NCBI GenBank assembly: GCA_017463935.1
Contig: JAFUEM010000037.1
Span: 1 to 33,681 of the forward strand
From: Kiritimatiellia bacterium
GTDB lineage: Bacteria; Verrucomicrobiota; Kiritimatiellia; RFP12; UBA1067
Reading direction: 5' to 3'
DNA length: 33,681 nucleotides
Shown here: piece after piece, positions 7,384 to 17,372 of the stretch
How positions within the stretch are numbered: position 1 is the stretch's first letter
Layout: every line of letters starts with the position of its first letter
Made by a program: the position numbers and the translations under genes
The notes under the pieces: generated by a model
The model's database searches: none
Seen by the model: the letters and a program-made list of their open reading frames with translations, nothing else
What the model was told of the DNA's origin: nothing

Positions 7384-8394
7384 TCAGATCAGGCCGCGCT
7401 TGATCAGGTGCTCGGCGATCTCCACCGCGTTGAGCGCCGCGCCGCGCAGCAGCTGGTCGCCGGAGACGAACATCTCCAGCCCCTTCCTGTCGTCGCGGCT
7501 CAGGTCCTGGCGGATGCGGCCGGCGAGCACGTCGTACTTCGCGGTCGCGTCGAGCGGCATCGGGTAAAGGTTGTTGAGCGGATCATCGACGACCTTGACG
7601 CCTTCCGCGCCGCGCAGGATCTCGCGCGCCTCGTCGGGCGTGATGTCGTTCTCGAACTCGAGGTTCAGCGACTCCGAGTGTGCCCGCGCGATCGGCACGC
7701 GCACGCACGTGCAGCTCAGCCTGAGGTCGGGATGGTGCAGCATCTTGCGCGCCTCGTTGCGCATCTTCAGCTCTTCGAGCGTGTATCCGTTCGTCATGTC
7801 GAACTTGTCGATGTGCGGAATGAGGTTGTACGTGAGCTGGTGCTGGAACGCCTTGACCGTGAGCGGCCGGCCGGCCGCGTAGTCGCGGATCTGGTCCTCC
7901 AGCTCCGCGAGGCCGGGCGCGCCCGCGCCCGACGCCGCCTGGTACGTCGACGCGATGAGGCGCTTGAGGCCCTTCGCCTTGTGGAGCGGCGCGACCGCCT
8001 CGAGCATGATCGCGGTCGTGCAGTTCGGGTTCGCGATGACGCCCTTGTTCCAGTCGAGGTCCTCCGGGTTGACCTGCGGCACGACGAGCGGCACGTCGGG
8101 ATCCTGACGGAACGCGCGCGAGTTGTCGATCATCTTCGCGCCCGACCTGACGACCGCGTCCTTCAGCTCGATCGCGACGTCCGTCTTGCCGGCGAAGAGG
8201 ACGATGTCGAGGCCGTTGAAGCTCTCGGGCGTCGCCTTCTTGACCTGGTACGTCTCGCCGAGGATCGTCTCCTCGCGGTCGCGCGAGGCGAAGACCTGCA
8301 CCTTCCCGCACGGGAACCGGCGCTCCTTCAGGACCTTGATCATCTCGGTGCCGACGGCGCCGACACCCACCAATCCAACGTTGTACTGCTTCAT
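7384..8394 (-). CDS. asd: Aspartate-semialdehyde dehydrogenase
   Basis: This 336-residue cytoplasmic enzyme reduces aspartyl phosphate to aspartate semialdehyde with NADPH, feeding lysine/diaminopimelate, threonine and methionine synthesis. The N-terminal Rossmann motif is GLVGVGAVGTEMIKVL (residues 7-22). The nucleophile is Cys125 in NPNCTT, and the catalytic base His239 lies in RVPIARAHSES. NSRAFR, a substrate phosphate-binding region, is also conserved. Length matches the family. The start at 8394 matches the family N-terminus, but only a weak ribosome site is visible. It sits 28 nt after oadB and 52 nt before the nitroreductase gene, apparently inside the same operon. Confidence 0.97.
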   Translation of the reverse strand: MKQYNVGLVGVGAVGTEMIKVLKERRFPCGKVQVFASRDREETILGETYQVKKATPESFNGLDIVLFAGKTDVAIELKDAVVRSGAKMIDNSRAFRQDPDVPLVVPQVNPEDLDWNKGVIANPNCTTAIMLEAVAPLHKAKGLKRLIASTYQAASGAGAPGLAELEDQIRDYAAGRPLTVKAFQHQLTYNLIPHIDKFDMTNGYTLEELKMRNEARKMLHHPDLRLSCTCVRVPIARAHSESLNLEFENDITPDEAREILRGAEGVKVVDDPLNNLYPMPLDATAKYDVLAGRIRQDLSRDDRKGLEMFVSGDQLLRGAALNAVEIAEHLIKRGLI

Positions 8395-8422
8395 GTTCGT
8401 GCTGTTCGTTTTGAGAAAATCC

Positions 8423-9979
8423 TTACTTGCAGAGCGTGTAGAGGACGCCGGCGACGACCGCCGAGCCGATGACGCCCGAGACGTTCGGGCCCATCGCCTG
8501 CATGAGGATGAAGTTCGTCGGGTCGTTCTGGAGCGCCACCTTGTTCGAGACGCGCGCGGCCATCGGCACCGCCGAGACGCCCGCCGAGCCGATGAGCGGA
8601 TTGACCTTCTGCTTCGAGAAGAGGTTCATGAGCTTCGCCATCAGGACGCCCGCCGCCGTGCCAACGCAGAACGCGACGAGGCCGAGCGCGAGGATGCCGA
8701 GCGTCGTGCCGGAGAGGAACTTCTCGCACGCGAGCTTCGAGCCGACCGACAGGCCCAGCATGATCGTGACGATGTTGATGAGCGCGTTCGACATCGTGTC
8801 GGCGATGCGCGAGACCGACGTGCCGACTTCCTTGGCGAGGTTGCCGAGCATCAGCGCGCCGATGAGCGGCACCGCGTCCTTGAGGAGGACGGCGCAGAGG
8901 AGGAGCACGATGAGCGGGAAGCAGATCTTCTCGATCTTCGAGACGGGACGAAGCGGCGGCATCTTGATGAGCCGCTCTTCCTTCGTCGTCAGCGCATTCA
9001 TGATCGGCGGCTGGATGATCGGGACGAGCGCCATGTAGGAATACGCCGCCACCGCGATCGCGCCGAGGAGGTCGGGGGCGAGGCGCGACGTGAGCCAGAT
9101 CGCCGTCGGGCCGTCCGCGCCGCCGATGTTGGTGTTGGCGGCGGCCGCGTTGACGGGGCTTACGCCGCCGAAGAAGTCCGCGCCGAAGAGCGCCGCGAGG
9201 CCGAGCGCGCCGAAGAGCGCGAAGAAGATGCCGAACTGCGCCGCGCCGCCGAGGAGCGCCATCTTCGGGTTCGCGATCAGCGGGCCGAAGTCGGTCATCG
9301 CGCCGACGCCCATGAAGATCACGATCGGGAAGACGCCCGTGTCGATGCCGAACTTGAAGAAGTAGTGGAGGAAGCCGCCGGGCTCGACGATGCCGCCCTG
9401 CATGACGGGCACGCCCGACATCAGGAAGCTGACGGCGCCGTCGTGCATCATCGCGGGCGCGGTCACGCCGGCGAGCGGGCAGTTGGCGAGCAGGCCGCCG
9501 AAGCCGATGGGCAGGAGCAACAGCGGCTCGAAGCCCTTGACGATGGCGAGGTACATCATGAAGAGGCAGAGGGGGATCATGATGAGCTGGCCGAGGCCGT
9601 AGGGCATGCCGAAGAGCGTTTTCACCTCGTGGCCCTTGACGAACGCGCCGTTCTCGTCGAAGTAGCCGCCGACCCATTCCTTCGTCCGGCGGTCGTAGTA
9701 GCCGTTCGGCGTCTTGTAGCCGCTCGTCGGATCGTGCGGATTCTTGCCGAGCATCGAATTGACGCAGACGCGGTCCGCCTCGGCGTAGTCGCCGGTGATG
9801 TAGGCGGGGGCCTCCCGCCGCAGGAAGCCGGCGATGCCGGTTTCGGCGGGGAGGTTCTTCACCTTGGCGAGCATCACGCGCCACGGCGCGGCCTGTTCGG
9901 CCGCCGCCGCCGCGTCGTCGCCCGCGAACGCGGCGAAGCAGCCGCCCGCGACAAGAAGAGCAATAAGGAGTTTTTTCAT
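8423..9979 (-). CDS. oadB: Sodium-pumping decarboxylase beta subunit with N-terminal extension
   Basis: This is the membrane subunit of an Oad/Gcd-type biotin-dependent decarboxylase, which couples decarboxylation of carboxybiotin to Na+ export. The conserved core starts around residue 130 ([19 protein letters not shown]) and includes [40 protein letters not shown] and [19 protein letters not shown], the Na+ channel and catalytic segments. At 518 residues it is about 100 longer than usual. The extra N-terminus (residues 1-120) has a signal peptide ([20 protein letters not shown]) and a soluble Gly/Tyr-rich stretch of unknown role. The gene starts 10 nt after oadA. The substrate (oxaloacetate or another acyl group) depends on OadA. 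Confidence 0.93.
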   Translation of the reverse strand: MKKLLIALLVAGGCFAAFAGDDAAAAAEQAAPWRVMLAKVKNLPAETGIAGFLRREAPAYITGDYAEADRVCVNSMLGKNPHDPTSGYKTPNGYYDRRTKEWVGGYFDENGAFVKGHEVKTLFGMPYGLGQLIMIPLCLFMMYLAIVKGFEPLLLLPIGFGGLLANCPLAGVTAPAMMHDGAVSFLMSGVPVMQGGIVEPGGFLHYFFKFGIDTGVFPIVIFMGVGAMTDFGPLIANPKMALLGGAAQFGIFFALFGALGLAALFGADFFGGVSPVNAAAANTNIGGADGPTAIWLTSRLAPDLLGAIAVAAYSYMALVPIIQPPIMNALTTKEERLIKMPPLRPVSKIEKICFPLIVLLLCAVLLKDAVPLIGALMLGNLAKEVGTSVSRIADTMSNALINIVTIMLGLSVGSKLACEKFLSGTTLGILALGLVAFCVGTAAGVLMAKLMNLFSKQKVNPLIGSAGVSAVPMAARVSNKVALQNDPTNFILMQAMGPNVSGVIGSAVVAGVLYTLCK

Positions 9980-9989
9980 GGCACCGTCC

Positions 9990-11822
9990 TTATCCGATCG
10001 TTGCGAGCGTATCGCCGGTCGCGACCTTGTCGGTGGCGTTGACGGCGAGCGTGACCGTTCCGTCGCACGGCGCGGTGACCGGCGTTTCCATCTTCATCAC
10101 GTCCATGACGAGGATTTCGTCGCCCTTCGCGACCTTGGTGCCCGTCGCGGCGGTAATGCGCAGGATCGTGCCCGGCACGGGAGCCTTGACCTCGGTGCCG
10201 CCCGCAGGCGCGGCGGCGGCCGGCGCGGCGGCCTTGATGCCGGCCTCCGACTTGAACGCGACTTCCCTGCCGTTCACCACGGCCTTGCCCTCGCCGGTGA
10301 TCTTGACACCGTACGCCTTGCCGTTGATCGTGACGGTGACACCCTCTTTGCCACCTGCCGATGCTCCCTTCGCGGAGGCGTCGGATGCAAACCGGCAGCC
10401 CATCGGCGCCTTCGACGGATCCTTGAGGAAGAGAATGCCCTTCTCCTTGCAGGATGCGGCGATGAAGATGTTCTCGTCGGTGACGGGCAGCCCCGCCTCC
10501 TCCAGCGCCTTCTTCGCGACCGCGCCGCCCTTCTTCGGGTCGGCGTCGTTCAGCTCGAGGACGGTCTTGGTCGTCGGCACGCTGTACGCCTTCGTCAGCT
10601 CGTTCGACGCCATGAATTCGCTCGCCTTCTTCACGATCTCCGGATCCGGCGGCACGGGCGTCTTGCCGAAGTAGCCGAGCACCATCTTGGCGTAGCCGGG
10701 CGCGAACTTCTTGAACTTGCCGAACATGACGTTCTGGATCGCCTGCTGCGCGTAGAACTGCGAGACGGGCGTCACCGACGTGCCGAAGCCGCCGAGGCGC
10801 ACGCAGTCGTACATCTCGGCGATCATGTCGTCGTACTTGTCCATCATGTTGTTGTCGCGCAGCATCTGGGTGTTCGCGGTCAGCGCGCCGCCCGGCATCG
10901 GGCTCCACACGATCTGCGGGTTGACGTTCATCGCCTCCGGCGGCAGGAAGTACTTCTTCATCGCGTTCTTGAAGCTGTCCTCCGCCTTCTTGATCTTGTT
11001 GATGTCGAAGTCGAAGCCGAAGTCCGGGTCGCCGTCGAGGCAGTGCCACATCGTGATGATGTCCGGCTGGCAGGTGCCGCCCGACATCGGCGCCATCGAC
11101 AGGTCAATGCCGTCCGCGCCGCCGCGCAGCGCCGCGAGGTAGCACGCGACGCCGTTGCCGGCCGTCTCGTGCGAGTGGAACTGGATGTGCACGTCCTTGC
11201 CCAGCAGTTCGCGCGCGAGCTTCATCGTGTTGTAGACGGTCGCGGGCGTCGAGGTGCCCGACGCGTCCTTGAACGCCACGCGGTCGAACGGGATGCCCGC
11301 GTCCATGATCATGCGCAGACGGTCGCGGTAGAACTCCGGCGTGTGCGTGCCCTGGTTGTCAATGCCGGGCGGCAGGCCCATCATCGTGACGACGACTTCG
11401 TGGTTGAGGCCCGCGTCGTGGATGCACTGGCCGGACCACTTCAGGTTGTTGACGTCGTTGAGCGCGTCGAAGTTGCGGATCGAGCTCATGCCGTGCTTCT
11501 TGAACATCTGCGCGTGGAGCTTGATCATGTCGCTCGACTGGCTCTCGAGGCCGACGACGTTCACGCCGCGCGAGAGCGTCTGGAGGTCGGCTTCCGGCGC
11601 CGCCCGGCGGAACGCATCCATCACGTCGAACGCATCTTCCTGGCAGTAGAAGTAGCAGCTCTGGAAGCGCGCGCCGCCGCCCGCCTCGAACCAGCGGATG
11701 CCCGCATCGTAGCATTCCTCCACGCACGGGAGGAAATCCTTGGAGAGCACGCGCGCGCCGACGACGCTCTGAAAGCCGTCGCGAAACGCCGTGAGCATGA
11801 ACTTGACTGTTTTCTTGGCCAT
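9990..11822 (-). CDS. oadA: Oxaloacetate decarboxylase-type alpha subunit with biotinyl domain
   Basis: This 610-residue protein contains a carboxyltransferase TIM barrel, which transfers the carboxyl group of a 2-oxoacid (probably oxaloacetate) to biotin. Visible motifs: [15 protein letters not shown] near residue 11 (family LRDxxQS), [25 protein letters not shown] (metal Asp), [15 protein letters not shown] (metal His-x-His) and [13 protein letters not shown] linker/association region follows (about 290-480). The C-terminal biotin-carrier domain has MDVMKMETP, with Lys577 as the biotin site. An Ala/Pro hinge precedes it. The gene follows oadG by 81 nt and precedes oadB by 10 nt, giving the operon order gamma-alpha-beta. 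Confidence 0.94.
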   Translation of the reverse strand: MAKKTVKFMLTAFRDGFQSVVGARVLSKDFLPCVEECYDAGIRWFEAGGGARFQSCYFYCQEDAFDVMDAFRRAAPEADLQTLSRGVNVVGLESQSSDMIKLHAQMFKKHGMSSIRNFDALNDVNNLKWSGQCIHDAGLNHEVVVTMMGLPPGIDNQGTHTPEFYRDRLRMIMDAGIPFDRVAFKDASGTSTPATVYNTMKLARELLGKDVHIQFHSHETAGNGVACYLAALRGGADGIDLSMAPMSGGTCQPDIITMWHCLDGDPDFGFDFDINKIKKAEDSFKNAMKKYFLPPEAMNVNPQIVWSPMPGGALTANTQMLRDNNMMDKYDDMIAEMYDCVRLGGFGTSVTPVSQFYAQQAIQNVMFGKFKKFAPGYAKMVLGYFGKTPVPPDPEIVKKASEFMASNELTKAYSVPTTKTVLELNDADPKKGGAVAKKALEEAGLPVTDENIFIAASCKEKGILFLKDPSKAPMGCRFASDASAKGASAGGKEGVTVTINGKAYGVKITGEGKAVVNGREVAFKSEAGIKAAAPAAAAPAGGTEVKAPVPGTILRITAATGTKVAKGDEILVMDVMKMETPVTAPCDGTVTLAVNATDKVATGDTLATIG

Positions 11823-11861
11823 TTTTCTTACCTTTCTTTTAAAAATTCCTTGGGCGGGGTG

Positions 11862-11881
11862 CGGGGGCGCCAGAGCCCCCG
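11862..11881. promoter_or_regulatory. Hairpin in the oadG-oadA spacer
   Basis: CGGGGGC and GCCCCCG form a 7-bp GC stem with a 6-nt loop between oadG and oadA. A direct repeat of CCGTCCGTT lies beside it. With no T-run it is not a clear terminator. It may protect or process the mRNA to tune subunit ratios. Confidence 0.4.
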
Positions 11882-11903
11882 TCCGTTCCGTCCGTTCCGC
11901 CTC

Positions 11904-12122
11904 TTACCCCAGCGCCACCGCAATCGCGAGCGCGATGTTTTCGTCGTCGTTCGCCGCCGCACGCTGCGGCGCTTTCTTCGGCGCGTCCTTCGGGAAGATG
12001 TAGTCGAACCGCGCGATCCCCTTCATCGTCGCGAGCGTCACGCCGATCAGGACGAGCAGGAACGCAAACACGATGCCCATGCCCGCAAGCATCAGCACCA
12101 ACCCTTGTGCAATTTCAGCCAT
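11904..12122 (-). CDS. oadG: Sodium-pumping decarboxylase gamma subunit
   Basis: This 72-residue single-span membrane protein matches the OadG pattern: a short N-terminus, one transmembrane helix (GLVLMLAGMGIVFAFLLVLI, roughly residues 7-26), then a soluble tail rich in Pro/Ala/Lys. The tail ends in AANDDENIALAIAVALG, like the OadG/MmdD C-terminal helix. It assembles and stabilises the alpha-beta decarboxylase complex and may carry zinc. A strong ribosome site (AAAGGAATAAAAGA) precedes the ATG. It lies 25 nt after hisI and 81 nt before oadA. The family call rests on topology and context as much as on sequence. Confidence 0.85.
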   Translation of the reverse strand: MAEIAQGLVLMLAGMGIVFAFLLVLIGVTLATMKGIARFDYIFPKDAPKKAPQRAAANDDENIALAIAVALG

Positions 12123-12147
12123 TCTTTTATTCCTTTCTTAAAATTCC

Positions 12148-12594
12148 TCATTCGTCGATATTCGTGAGCTTCAGCGTCTCGAAGTCGATCTTCCGGTAAT
12201 AGCAGTTCCGCGGCGCGCCGGCCTTGTTCTTCGTGTGGCAGATGCCGCCGCGGCAGGGGCGCACGATGTAGAGGAGCGAATTCTGCTCGCAGTTGACGTA
12301 CGCCTCCAGGAGGTCGAACGTCTCGCCCGACGTTTCGCCCTTGAACCAGAGCTTGTTGCGGCTCGTCGACCACAGGATGAGCTTCTTCTTTTTGAAACTC
12401 TCCTTCATCGCGAATTCGTTCGTGTAGGCGACGAGGATCACTTCCTTCGTGTCGGCGTTCTGCACCGCGACGGGGATCACGCCCGGGTCGCACGCGGCCG
12501 TGCCCGCCGCACGGGTGTCGGCGACCTGACGGCCGACCTTCTCGAGCTTCGTGAAATCCAGCGCGAGCTCCAGCGATTCTTCAAGTTGTGACAT
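12148..12594 (-). CDS. hisI: Phosphoribosyl-AMP cyclohydrolase
   Basis: This 148-residue cytoplasmic enzyme opens the adenine ring of phosphoribosyl-AMP, the third step of histidine synthesis. Recognisable family motifs: VIPVAVQNADTKEVILVAYTNE, LWSTSRNKLWFKGETSG, and the zinc/metal cysteines in VNCEQNSLLYIV and GGICHTKN. There is no fused HisE (pyrophosphohydrolase) domain. The product is slightly longer than the usual single-domain enzyme because of about 40 extra N-terminal residues. A TATACT promoter lies upstream and a GGGAA-type ribosome site precedes ATG 12594. It is the first gene of the operon leading into oadGAB. Confidence 0.93.
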   Translation of the reverse strand: MSQLEESLELALDFTKLEKVGRQVADTRAAGTAACDPGVIPVAVQNADTKEVILVAYTNEFAMKESFKKKKLILWSTSRNKLWFKGETSGETFDLLEAYVNCEQNSLLYIVRPCRGGICHTKNKAGAPRNCYYRKIDFETLKLTNIDE

Positions 12595-12627
12595 GGCTAT
12601 TCCCTTGAATCTACAAAGAATGGGAAT

Positions 12628-12633
12628 AGTATA
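12628..12633 (-). promoter_or_regulatory. Extended -10 promoter of the hisI-oad operon
   Basis: The minus strand reads TTTTTGATATACTATTCCC, an extended -10 (TGA-TATACT) about 33 nt before the hisI ATG. The T-run directly upstream follows the uvrB stop codon and a small GC hairpin (12644-12655). This looks like the same terminator-fused-to-promoter arrangement as at ilvB. Confidence 0.6.
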
Positions 12634-12640
12634 TCAAAAA

Positions 12641-14704
12641 TCACCCGCGCACGGGGCGGCGTTTCCCTGTTTTTCTGCGCGCGTCGGCCGCCGGCGTCGC
12701 CGCCGGCGGTGCCGCCTTGAGCTTCTTGATCTGGTCGCGCAGGAACGCGGCGCGCTCGAATTCGAGGCGGTCCGCCGCCTCCAGCATCTCGCGCGTCATT
12801 TCGGCGATCAGCTCGGCATCCGACGCGCCGGACGACGTGCCGGACGACGCGGGCGCGCCCGGCCCGACCGCGGCAGTTCTGCCGCGCCCGGACGTGCCGT
12901 CGCTCTTGAAGAGGTAGGTCGATTCCGTCACCGCGCGCTGGACCGTGTGCGGCGTGATGTGGTGCGCCGCGTTGTAGGCCATCTGCTTTTCGCGGTGCGC
13001 CTTCGTGATGCGCAGGAGCTCGCGGATCGCGTCGGTCCTGTGGTCGGCGTAGAGGATGACGCGCCCCTTCTCGTGGCGCGCGGCGCGGCCCGCCGTCTGG
13101 ACGAGCGAGGTGGTCGAGCGCAGGAACCCTTCCTTGTCCGCGTCGAGGATCGCGACGAGCGCGACTTCCGGCAGGTCCAGGCCCTCGCGCAGGAGGTTGA
13201 TGCCGACGAGGCAGTCGAACTCGCCTTTCCTGAGCCGCTGCAGGATCGCGACGCGCTCGATGGCGTCGATGTCGCTGTGGAGGTATTCGACGCGGATGCC
13301 CGTCTCGTGCAGGTAGTGCGTCAGGTCTTCCGACGAGCGCTTCGTGAGCGTCGTCACCAGCACGCGCTCGCCCGCGTCCGCCGCCTTCTTCACTTCGGCG
13401 ATCAGGTCGTCGATCTGGTTCGCGAGCGGCCGCACCTCGATGACGGGATCGAGGAGGCCCGTCGGGCGGATCACCTGCTCGGCGACCGTCTTCGCCTCGC
13501 TGTACTCGAAGTCGCCGGGCGTCGCCGAACAGTAGACGATCTGGTGAACCTTCGCGTTGAACTCGTCGAACTTCAGCGGGCGGTTGTCCTTCGCGCTCGG
13601 CAGGCGGAAGCCGTAGTCGACGAGCATCTGCTTGCGCGCCTGGTCGCCGTTGTACATCGCGCGCACCTGCGGCACCGCGACGTGGCTTTCGTCGATGATC
13701 GTCAGGAAGTCGTCGGGGAAATAGTCGAGCAGGCACTCGGGCGGCGAGCCGGCCGCGCGGCCCGTCAGCGGACGCGAATAGTTTTCGATGCCGTTGCAGT
13801 AGCCGAGCTCGCGCATCATCTCGATGTCGTATTCGGTCCGCTCGCGCAGGCGCTGCGCCTCGAGGAGCTTGCCCTTCGACGCGAAGAACGCGAGGCGCTC
13901 CTTGAGCTCCGCCGCGATGCGCACGAACGCCGCCTCGAACTTGTCCTTGCCGAGGACGAACTGCTTGGCGGGCGTGATCGTGACGGCGGGCATCGCCACG
14001 CCGCGCTTCGCGGTGAGCGGATCGAGCGCGCAGATGGTGTCGACCTCGTCGCCGAAGAACTCGATGCGCACGGCCGTCGTCTCGTACGCGGGGAAGACGT
14101 CCACCGTGTCGCCGCGCATCCGGAAGACGCCGGGCTTGAAGTCGAAGTCGTTGCGCACGTACTGCGCCTCGACAAGCCGCTCGGCGAGCGCGGAGCGCGC
14201 GAGCGTCTCGCCGCGCCGCACGCTCACGGCGAGCTCGCGGTACTCGGTCGATTCGCCGAGGCCGTAGATGCACGAGACGGACGCGACGATAATCACGTCG
14301 CGGCGCGAGATGAGCGCGTTCGTCGCCGCGAGGCGGTAGCGCTCGATCTCCTCGTTGATCGACGCGTCCTTCTCGATGTACGTGTCGGTCTGCGGGATGT
14401 ACGCCTCGGGCTGGTAGTAGTCGTAGTAGCTGATGAAATATTCGACGGCGTTCTCGGGGAAGAACTCCTTCAGCTCCGAGAAGAGCTGCGCGGCGAGCGT
14501 CTTGTTGTGCGAGAGGATGAGCGTCGGGCGGTTCCACTTCTGGATGAGGTTCGCCATCGTGAACGTCTTGCCGCTGCCGGTGACGCCCTGGAGGACGAGG
14601 CGGTTCTCGCCGCGCGCGAGGCCGGCGCAGAGCGCGGCGACCGCGTCGGGCTGGTCGCCCGTCGGCTTGAACTTCGACGTGAGTCTGAAGAGCTGTTCCG
14701 CCAT
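12641..14704 (-). CDS. uvrB: Excinuclease ABC subunit B
   Basis: This 687-residue helicase-like damage-verification subunit of UvrABC nucleotide excision repair is cytoplasmic. Walker A GVTGSGKT lies at residues 40-47. The beta-hairpin that clamps DNA (YYDYYQPEAYIPQTDTYIEK region) follows, then the DEAD-like TIIDESHV, helicase motif V (GINLLREGLDLPEVALVAI), and motif VI (QTAGRAARHEKGRVILYAD). The C-terminal UVR domain (EMTREMLEAADRLEFERAAFLRDQI) binds UvrC. Length is normal plus a short basic tail. It lies 37 nt after the symporter gene, with only a weak GGGCGG-type ribosome site visible before ATG 14704. Confidence 0.98.
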   Translation of the reverse strand: MAEQLFRLTSKFKPTGDQPDAVAALCAGLARGENRLVLQGVTGSGKTFTMANLIQKWNRPTLILSHNKTLAAQLFSELKEFFPENAVEYFISYYDYYQPEAYIPQTDTYIEKDASINEEIERYRLAATNALISRRDVIIVASVSCIYGLGESTEYRELAVSVRRGETLARSALAERLVEAQYVRNDFDFKPGVFRMRGDTVDVFPAYETTAVRIEFFGDEVDTICALDPLTAKRGVAMPAVTITPAKQFVLGKDKFEAAFVRIAAELKERLAFFASKGKLLEAQRLRERTEYDIEMMRELGYCNGIENYSRPLTGRAAGSPPECLLDYFPDDFLTIIDESHVAVPQVRAMYNGDQARKQMLVDYGFRLPSAKDNRPLKFDEFNAKVHQIVYCSATPGDFEYSEAKTVAEQVIRPTGLLDPVIEVRPLANQIDDLIAEVKKAADAGERVLVTTLTKRSSEDLTHYLHETGIRVEYLHSDIDAIERVAILQRLRKGEFDCLVGINLLREGLDLPEVALVAILDADKEGFLRSTTSLVQTAGRAARHEKGRVILYADHRTDAIRELLRITKAHREKQMAYNAAHHITPHTVQRAVTESTYLFKSDGTSGRGRTAAVGPGAPASSGTSSGASDAELIAEMTREMLEAADRLEFERAAFLRDQIKKLKAAPPAATPAADARRKTGKRRPVRG

Positions 14705-14741
14705 CGCACCGCCCGCGCGCGCGGGCCGCCGGGTCCGCGCG

Positions 14742-17333
14742 TCAGGTGGTTTTCTTCAGCGTCTTGAGCGTGAGGCCCGTCAGGTCCTTCCCCTTCTCGT
14801 TCAGGACGAGCGAGGCGAGGGAGGCGACGGCGACGCAGACAACGAGCCCGATGCCGCCCAGGAGGAACGGATGGAACTTGAGGCCGAAGACGTCGCAGTG
14901 CAGGATCTCGCAGCTGAAGCAGACGAAGTAGTTCGCCGCGAGGCCGAGGACGGCCGCGACGCCCTTGATGCGCGGCATGAAGACGCCCATGAAGAAGAGG
15001 CCCGTGAGGCCCGCCGTCAGCATCGCGATGTACTTGTTGAAGTTGTCGAAGAGCGCCGACGACTCCATGCGCGCGAGCGTCAGGGCCGCGAGAATGCCGA
15101 TGATGCCGACGACGTACGTGCAGACCTGGCCGCAGCGGATCTGCGCCTTGCCGGGGATGTCCGGCTTGAAGCGCTTGATGAAATCGGTGACGACGGCGGT
15201 CGACGCGGACGAGAGGTTCGCGGAGAGAGTCGAGATCGTCGCCGCGAAGACGGCCGCGATGACGAGGCCCGCGAGCCACGGCGGCATTTCCGTCGCCATG
15301 AAGATCGGGAGCACCGAGTCGCCCTTCGGCATCGTCACGTCCATCGCCTCCGGGTGCGTGTGGTAGAACGCGAAGAGCGCCATGCCGATGCCGTAGAACA
15401 CGATCTGCGCGAAGACCGACATGCAGCCGTTGAACCACAGCGAGCGCTTCGTCGCGTTCTCGTCGGGCGTCGCGATGTAGCGCTGGATGACGCACTGGTC
15501 GGACGTGTAGCTGGAGAGGTTCGAGATGAGGCCCTGCACCGCGACGACCCAGAAGACGGGCTGCGTCAGGATGAGGCGGAAGTCCCACATCCGGTTCTTG
15601 CCGTAGTCGCTCGCGACGGTCCAGAACGTCGAGACATGCTCGCCGGGCGCGCCCGTCTTCAGGATGAGGAGGACGAGCACCGAAACCGCGCCGCCCATGA
15701 GGACGATGCCCTGCACGAAGTCGGACCAGATGACGGCCTCAAGACCGCCGAGCGAGCAGTAGATCATCGTGAGAATGCCACAGATGAGGATGCACGCGTC
15801 GATGGAGATGCCCGTCACCGCATTGAGCGCGATCGCCGGCAGGAGCGTCACCACCGCGACGCGGCAGACCATGAAGACGACGAACGCCGCCGAGCCGAAC
15901 AGCCGCACGCCGAGGTTGAAGCGCTTTTCGAGATATTCATAGGCGGAGGTGATGCCGAGGCGGCAGAAGAACGGCAGATAGTAGTAGATCGCGACAGGCG
16001 CCATGCCGATGATGAAGAACGCCATCACGAAGTAGCGCCAGTCCTGGAGATACGCCTGCGTCGGAATCGCGATGAACGTGATGGACGAGAGCATCGTCGC
16101 GAAAATGCTCATGCCCGCCACATACCACGGAATGCGGTTGCCGCCGCGGAAGTAGTCGTTCTCGTCCTTCTTCTTGAAGATGAAGAAGCACGCCATGCCG
16201 ACCATCAAGAGCGCGTAGACGCCGACGACCGCCCACGCCATCGCACCGAACTTGCCCGTCTTGCGGAAGCTCGCGACCGAAACGGCGTTCGTGCGCGTCG
16301 CCGGCGCGACCTCGCCGCCCGCGAGAAGAAGTGTGTACTGCTCGGGCGTCTTGCCGGGCCTGATGCCCGCCGCCGCGCCGCAGCGCGGCGAATCTGCCGC
16401 GGCGATTTCGCCGTATTCGCACCACGCGTCCGTCACGGCGTTGTAGGCGAGGATTTTCCGCTGCCAGCCGAGCTTCACGGGGTCCGTCTCGGTCGAGCCG
16501 TTCAGCGCGCGGTCGATCCACCCCTTCTCGCCGAAGCCGCCGACGAGCAGGATGTGCTGGTGCCCGCTCGGCAGGAACGCCGCGCCGATCGTCGTCGTGT
16601 TCGCGGGAAGGTCGCTGAGGCGCTTCCACGCGCCCTCCTCGTTGTCGCGGTCCATGTGCACCTTCGAAAGGACAAGCCCCCAGCCGTCGTGCAGCGGCTC
16701 TTTTGTTTCACTCTCGTAGCCACCGTAGATGACAAGCATCTTCTCCTTCTGGTCGCCGTTCTGAACGGCGGCGACCATCTGCGCGCGCGGCACGAGACGC
16801 GGCAGGGGGAACTGACGCCACACGAAGTCGTCTCCGGCCTTGCCGAGATCGGCCACGAAGACATGCGTCGACGCAACGACGTACACCTTGTCGCCGTCCG
16901 CCGCCGCCGCACCCATCGCGACCGGCTCGGGCAGCGACAGCGGGAGCGGCGTGACGCGGGCCACGCCGTTTTCGACGGTGAGCAGGAAGGCGTCGTCGAA
17001 CACCTTTGTTCCGTCCGTTCCGCCCGCGCAGAAAATGCCCTTCGACGTCTCACAGCTGACGCCCTCGGCGACCGGATGCGGCAGTTCGCCGACTTTCGTC
17101 CAGGTGCCGTCCGGCGCGCGCACGGCGATGTCCGTGCGGTACGTCTTGACGCCGTCGACGAAATCGCTGCCGCCCGCGACGAGGAACGAGCCGTCCGGCA
17201 GGAAGCCCGCGAACGGACGCGCCACCTTCACGGGCGCGGCCTCGGGCGACTTCCACTCCACGGCGATCGGCGTCGCCGCGCTCCCCACGAATCCGGCGAC
17301 GGCGGCCAGGATCGCGACTGTCAGTTTGTTCAT
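14742..17333 (-). CDS. Kelch (NanM-like) / sodium:solute symporter fusion
   Basis: This 863-residue fusion begins with a signal peptide (residues 1-19, MNKLTVAILAAVAGFVGSA). Residues about 30-345 have kelch-type beta-propeller repeats (FLVAGGSD, IFCAGGTDG, LVIYGGYES, ILLVGGFGE, LLLAGGEVA). They resemble the N-acetylneuraminate epimerase NanM family, which converts alpha- to beta-sialic acid. Residues about 360-855 are a sodium:solute symporter (SSS) with a dozen or more membrane helices; FKKKDENDYFRGGNRIPWY and SSYTSDQCVIQRYIAT are typical. The propeller should face the periplasm. The gene lies 39 nt after a secreted sialidase, so the likely pathway is release, mutarotation, and Na+-driven uptake of sialic acid. 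The substrate is inferred from context. Confidence 0.88.
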   Translation of the reverse strand: MNKLTVAILAAVAGFVGSAATPIAVEWKSPEAAPVKVARPFAGFLPDGSFLVAGGSDFVDGVKTYRTDIAVRAPDGTWTKVGELPHPVAEGVSCETSKGIFCAGGTDGTKVFDDAFLLTVENGVARVTPLPLSLPEPVAMGAAAADGDKVYVVASTHVFVADLGKAGDDFVWRQFPLPRLVPRAQMVAAVQNGDQKEKMLVIYGGYESETKEPLHDGWGLVLSKVHMDRDNEEGAWKRLSDLPANTTTIGAAFLPSGHQHILLVGGFGEKGWIDRALNGSTETDPVKLGWQRKILAYNAVTDAWCEYGEIAAADSPRCGAAAGIRPGKTPEQYTLLLAGGEVAPATRTNAVSVASFRKTGKFGAMAWAVVGVYALLMVGMACFFIFKKKDENDYFRGGNRIPWYVAGMSIFATMLSSITFIAIPTQAYLQDWRYFVMAFFIIGMAPVAIYYYLPFFCRLGITSAYEYLEKRFNLGVRLFGSAAFVVFMVCRVAVVTLLPAIALNAVTGISIDACILICGILTMIYCSLGGLEAVIWSDFVQGIVLMGGAVSVLVLLILKTGAPGEHVSTFWTVASDYGKNRMWDFRLILTQPVFWVVAVQGLISNLSSYTSDQCVIQRYIATPDENATKRSLWFNGCMSVFAQIVFYGIGMALFAFYHTHPEAMDVTMPKGDSVLPIFMATEMPPWLAGLVIAAVFAATISTLSANLSSASTAVVTDFIKRFKPDIPGKAQIRCGQVCTYVVGIIGILAALTLARMESSALFDNFNKYIAMLTAGLTGLFFMGVFMPRIKGVAAVLGLAANYFVCFSCEILHCDVFGLKFHPFLLGGIGLVVCVAVASLASLVLNEKGKDLTGLTLKTLKKTT

Positions 17334-17372
17334 TTTCTTCTCCTTGTCAATGGACGGTTGTGCGCCCGGGGA

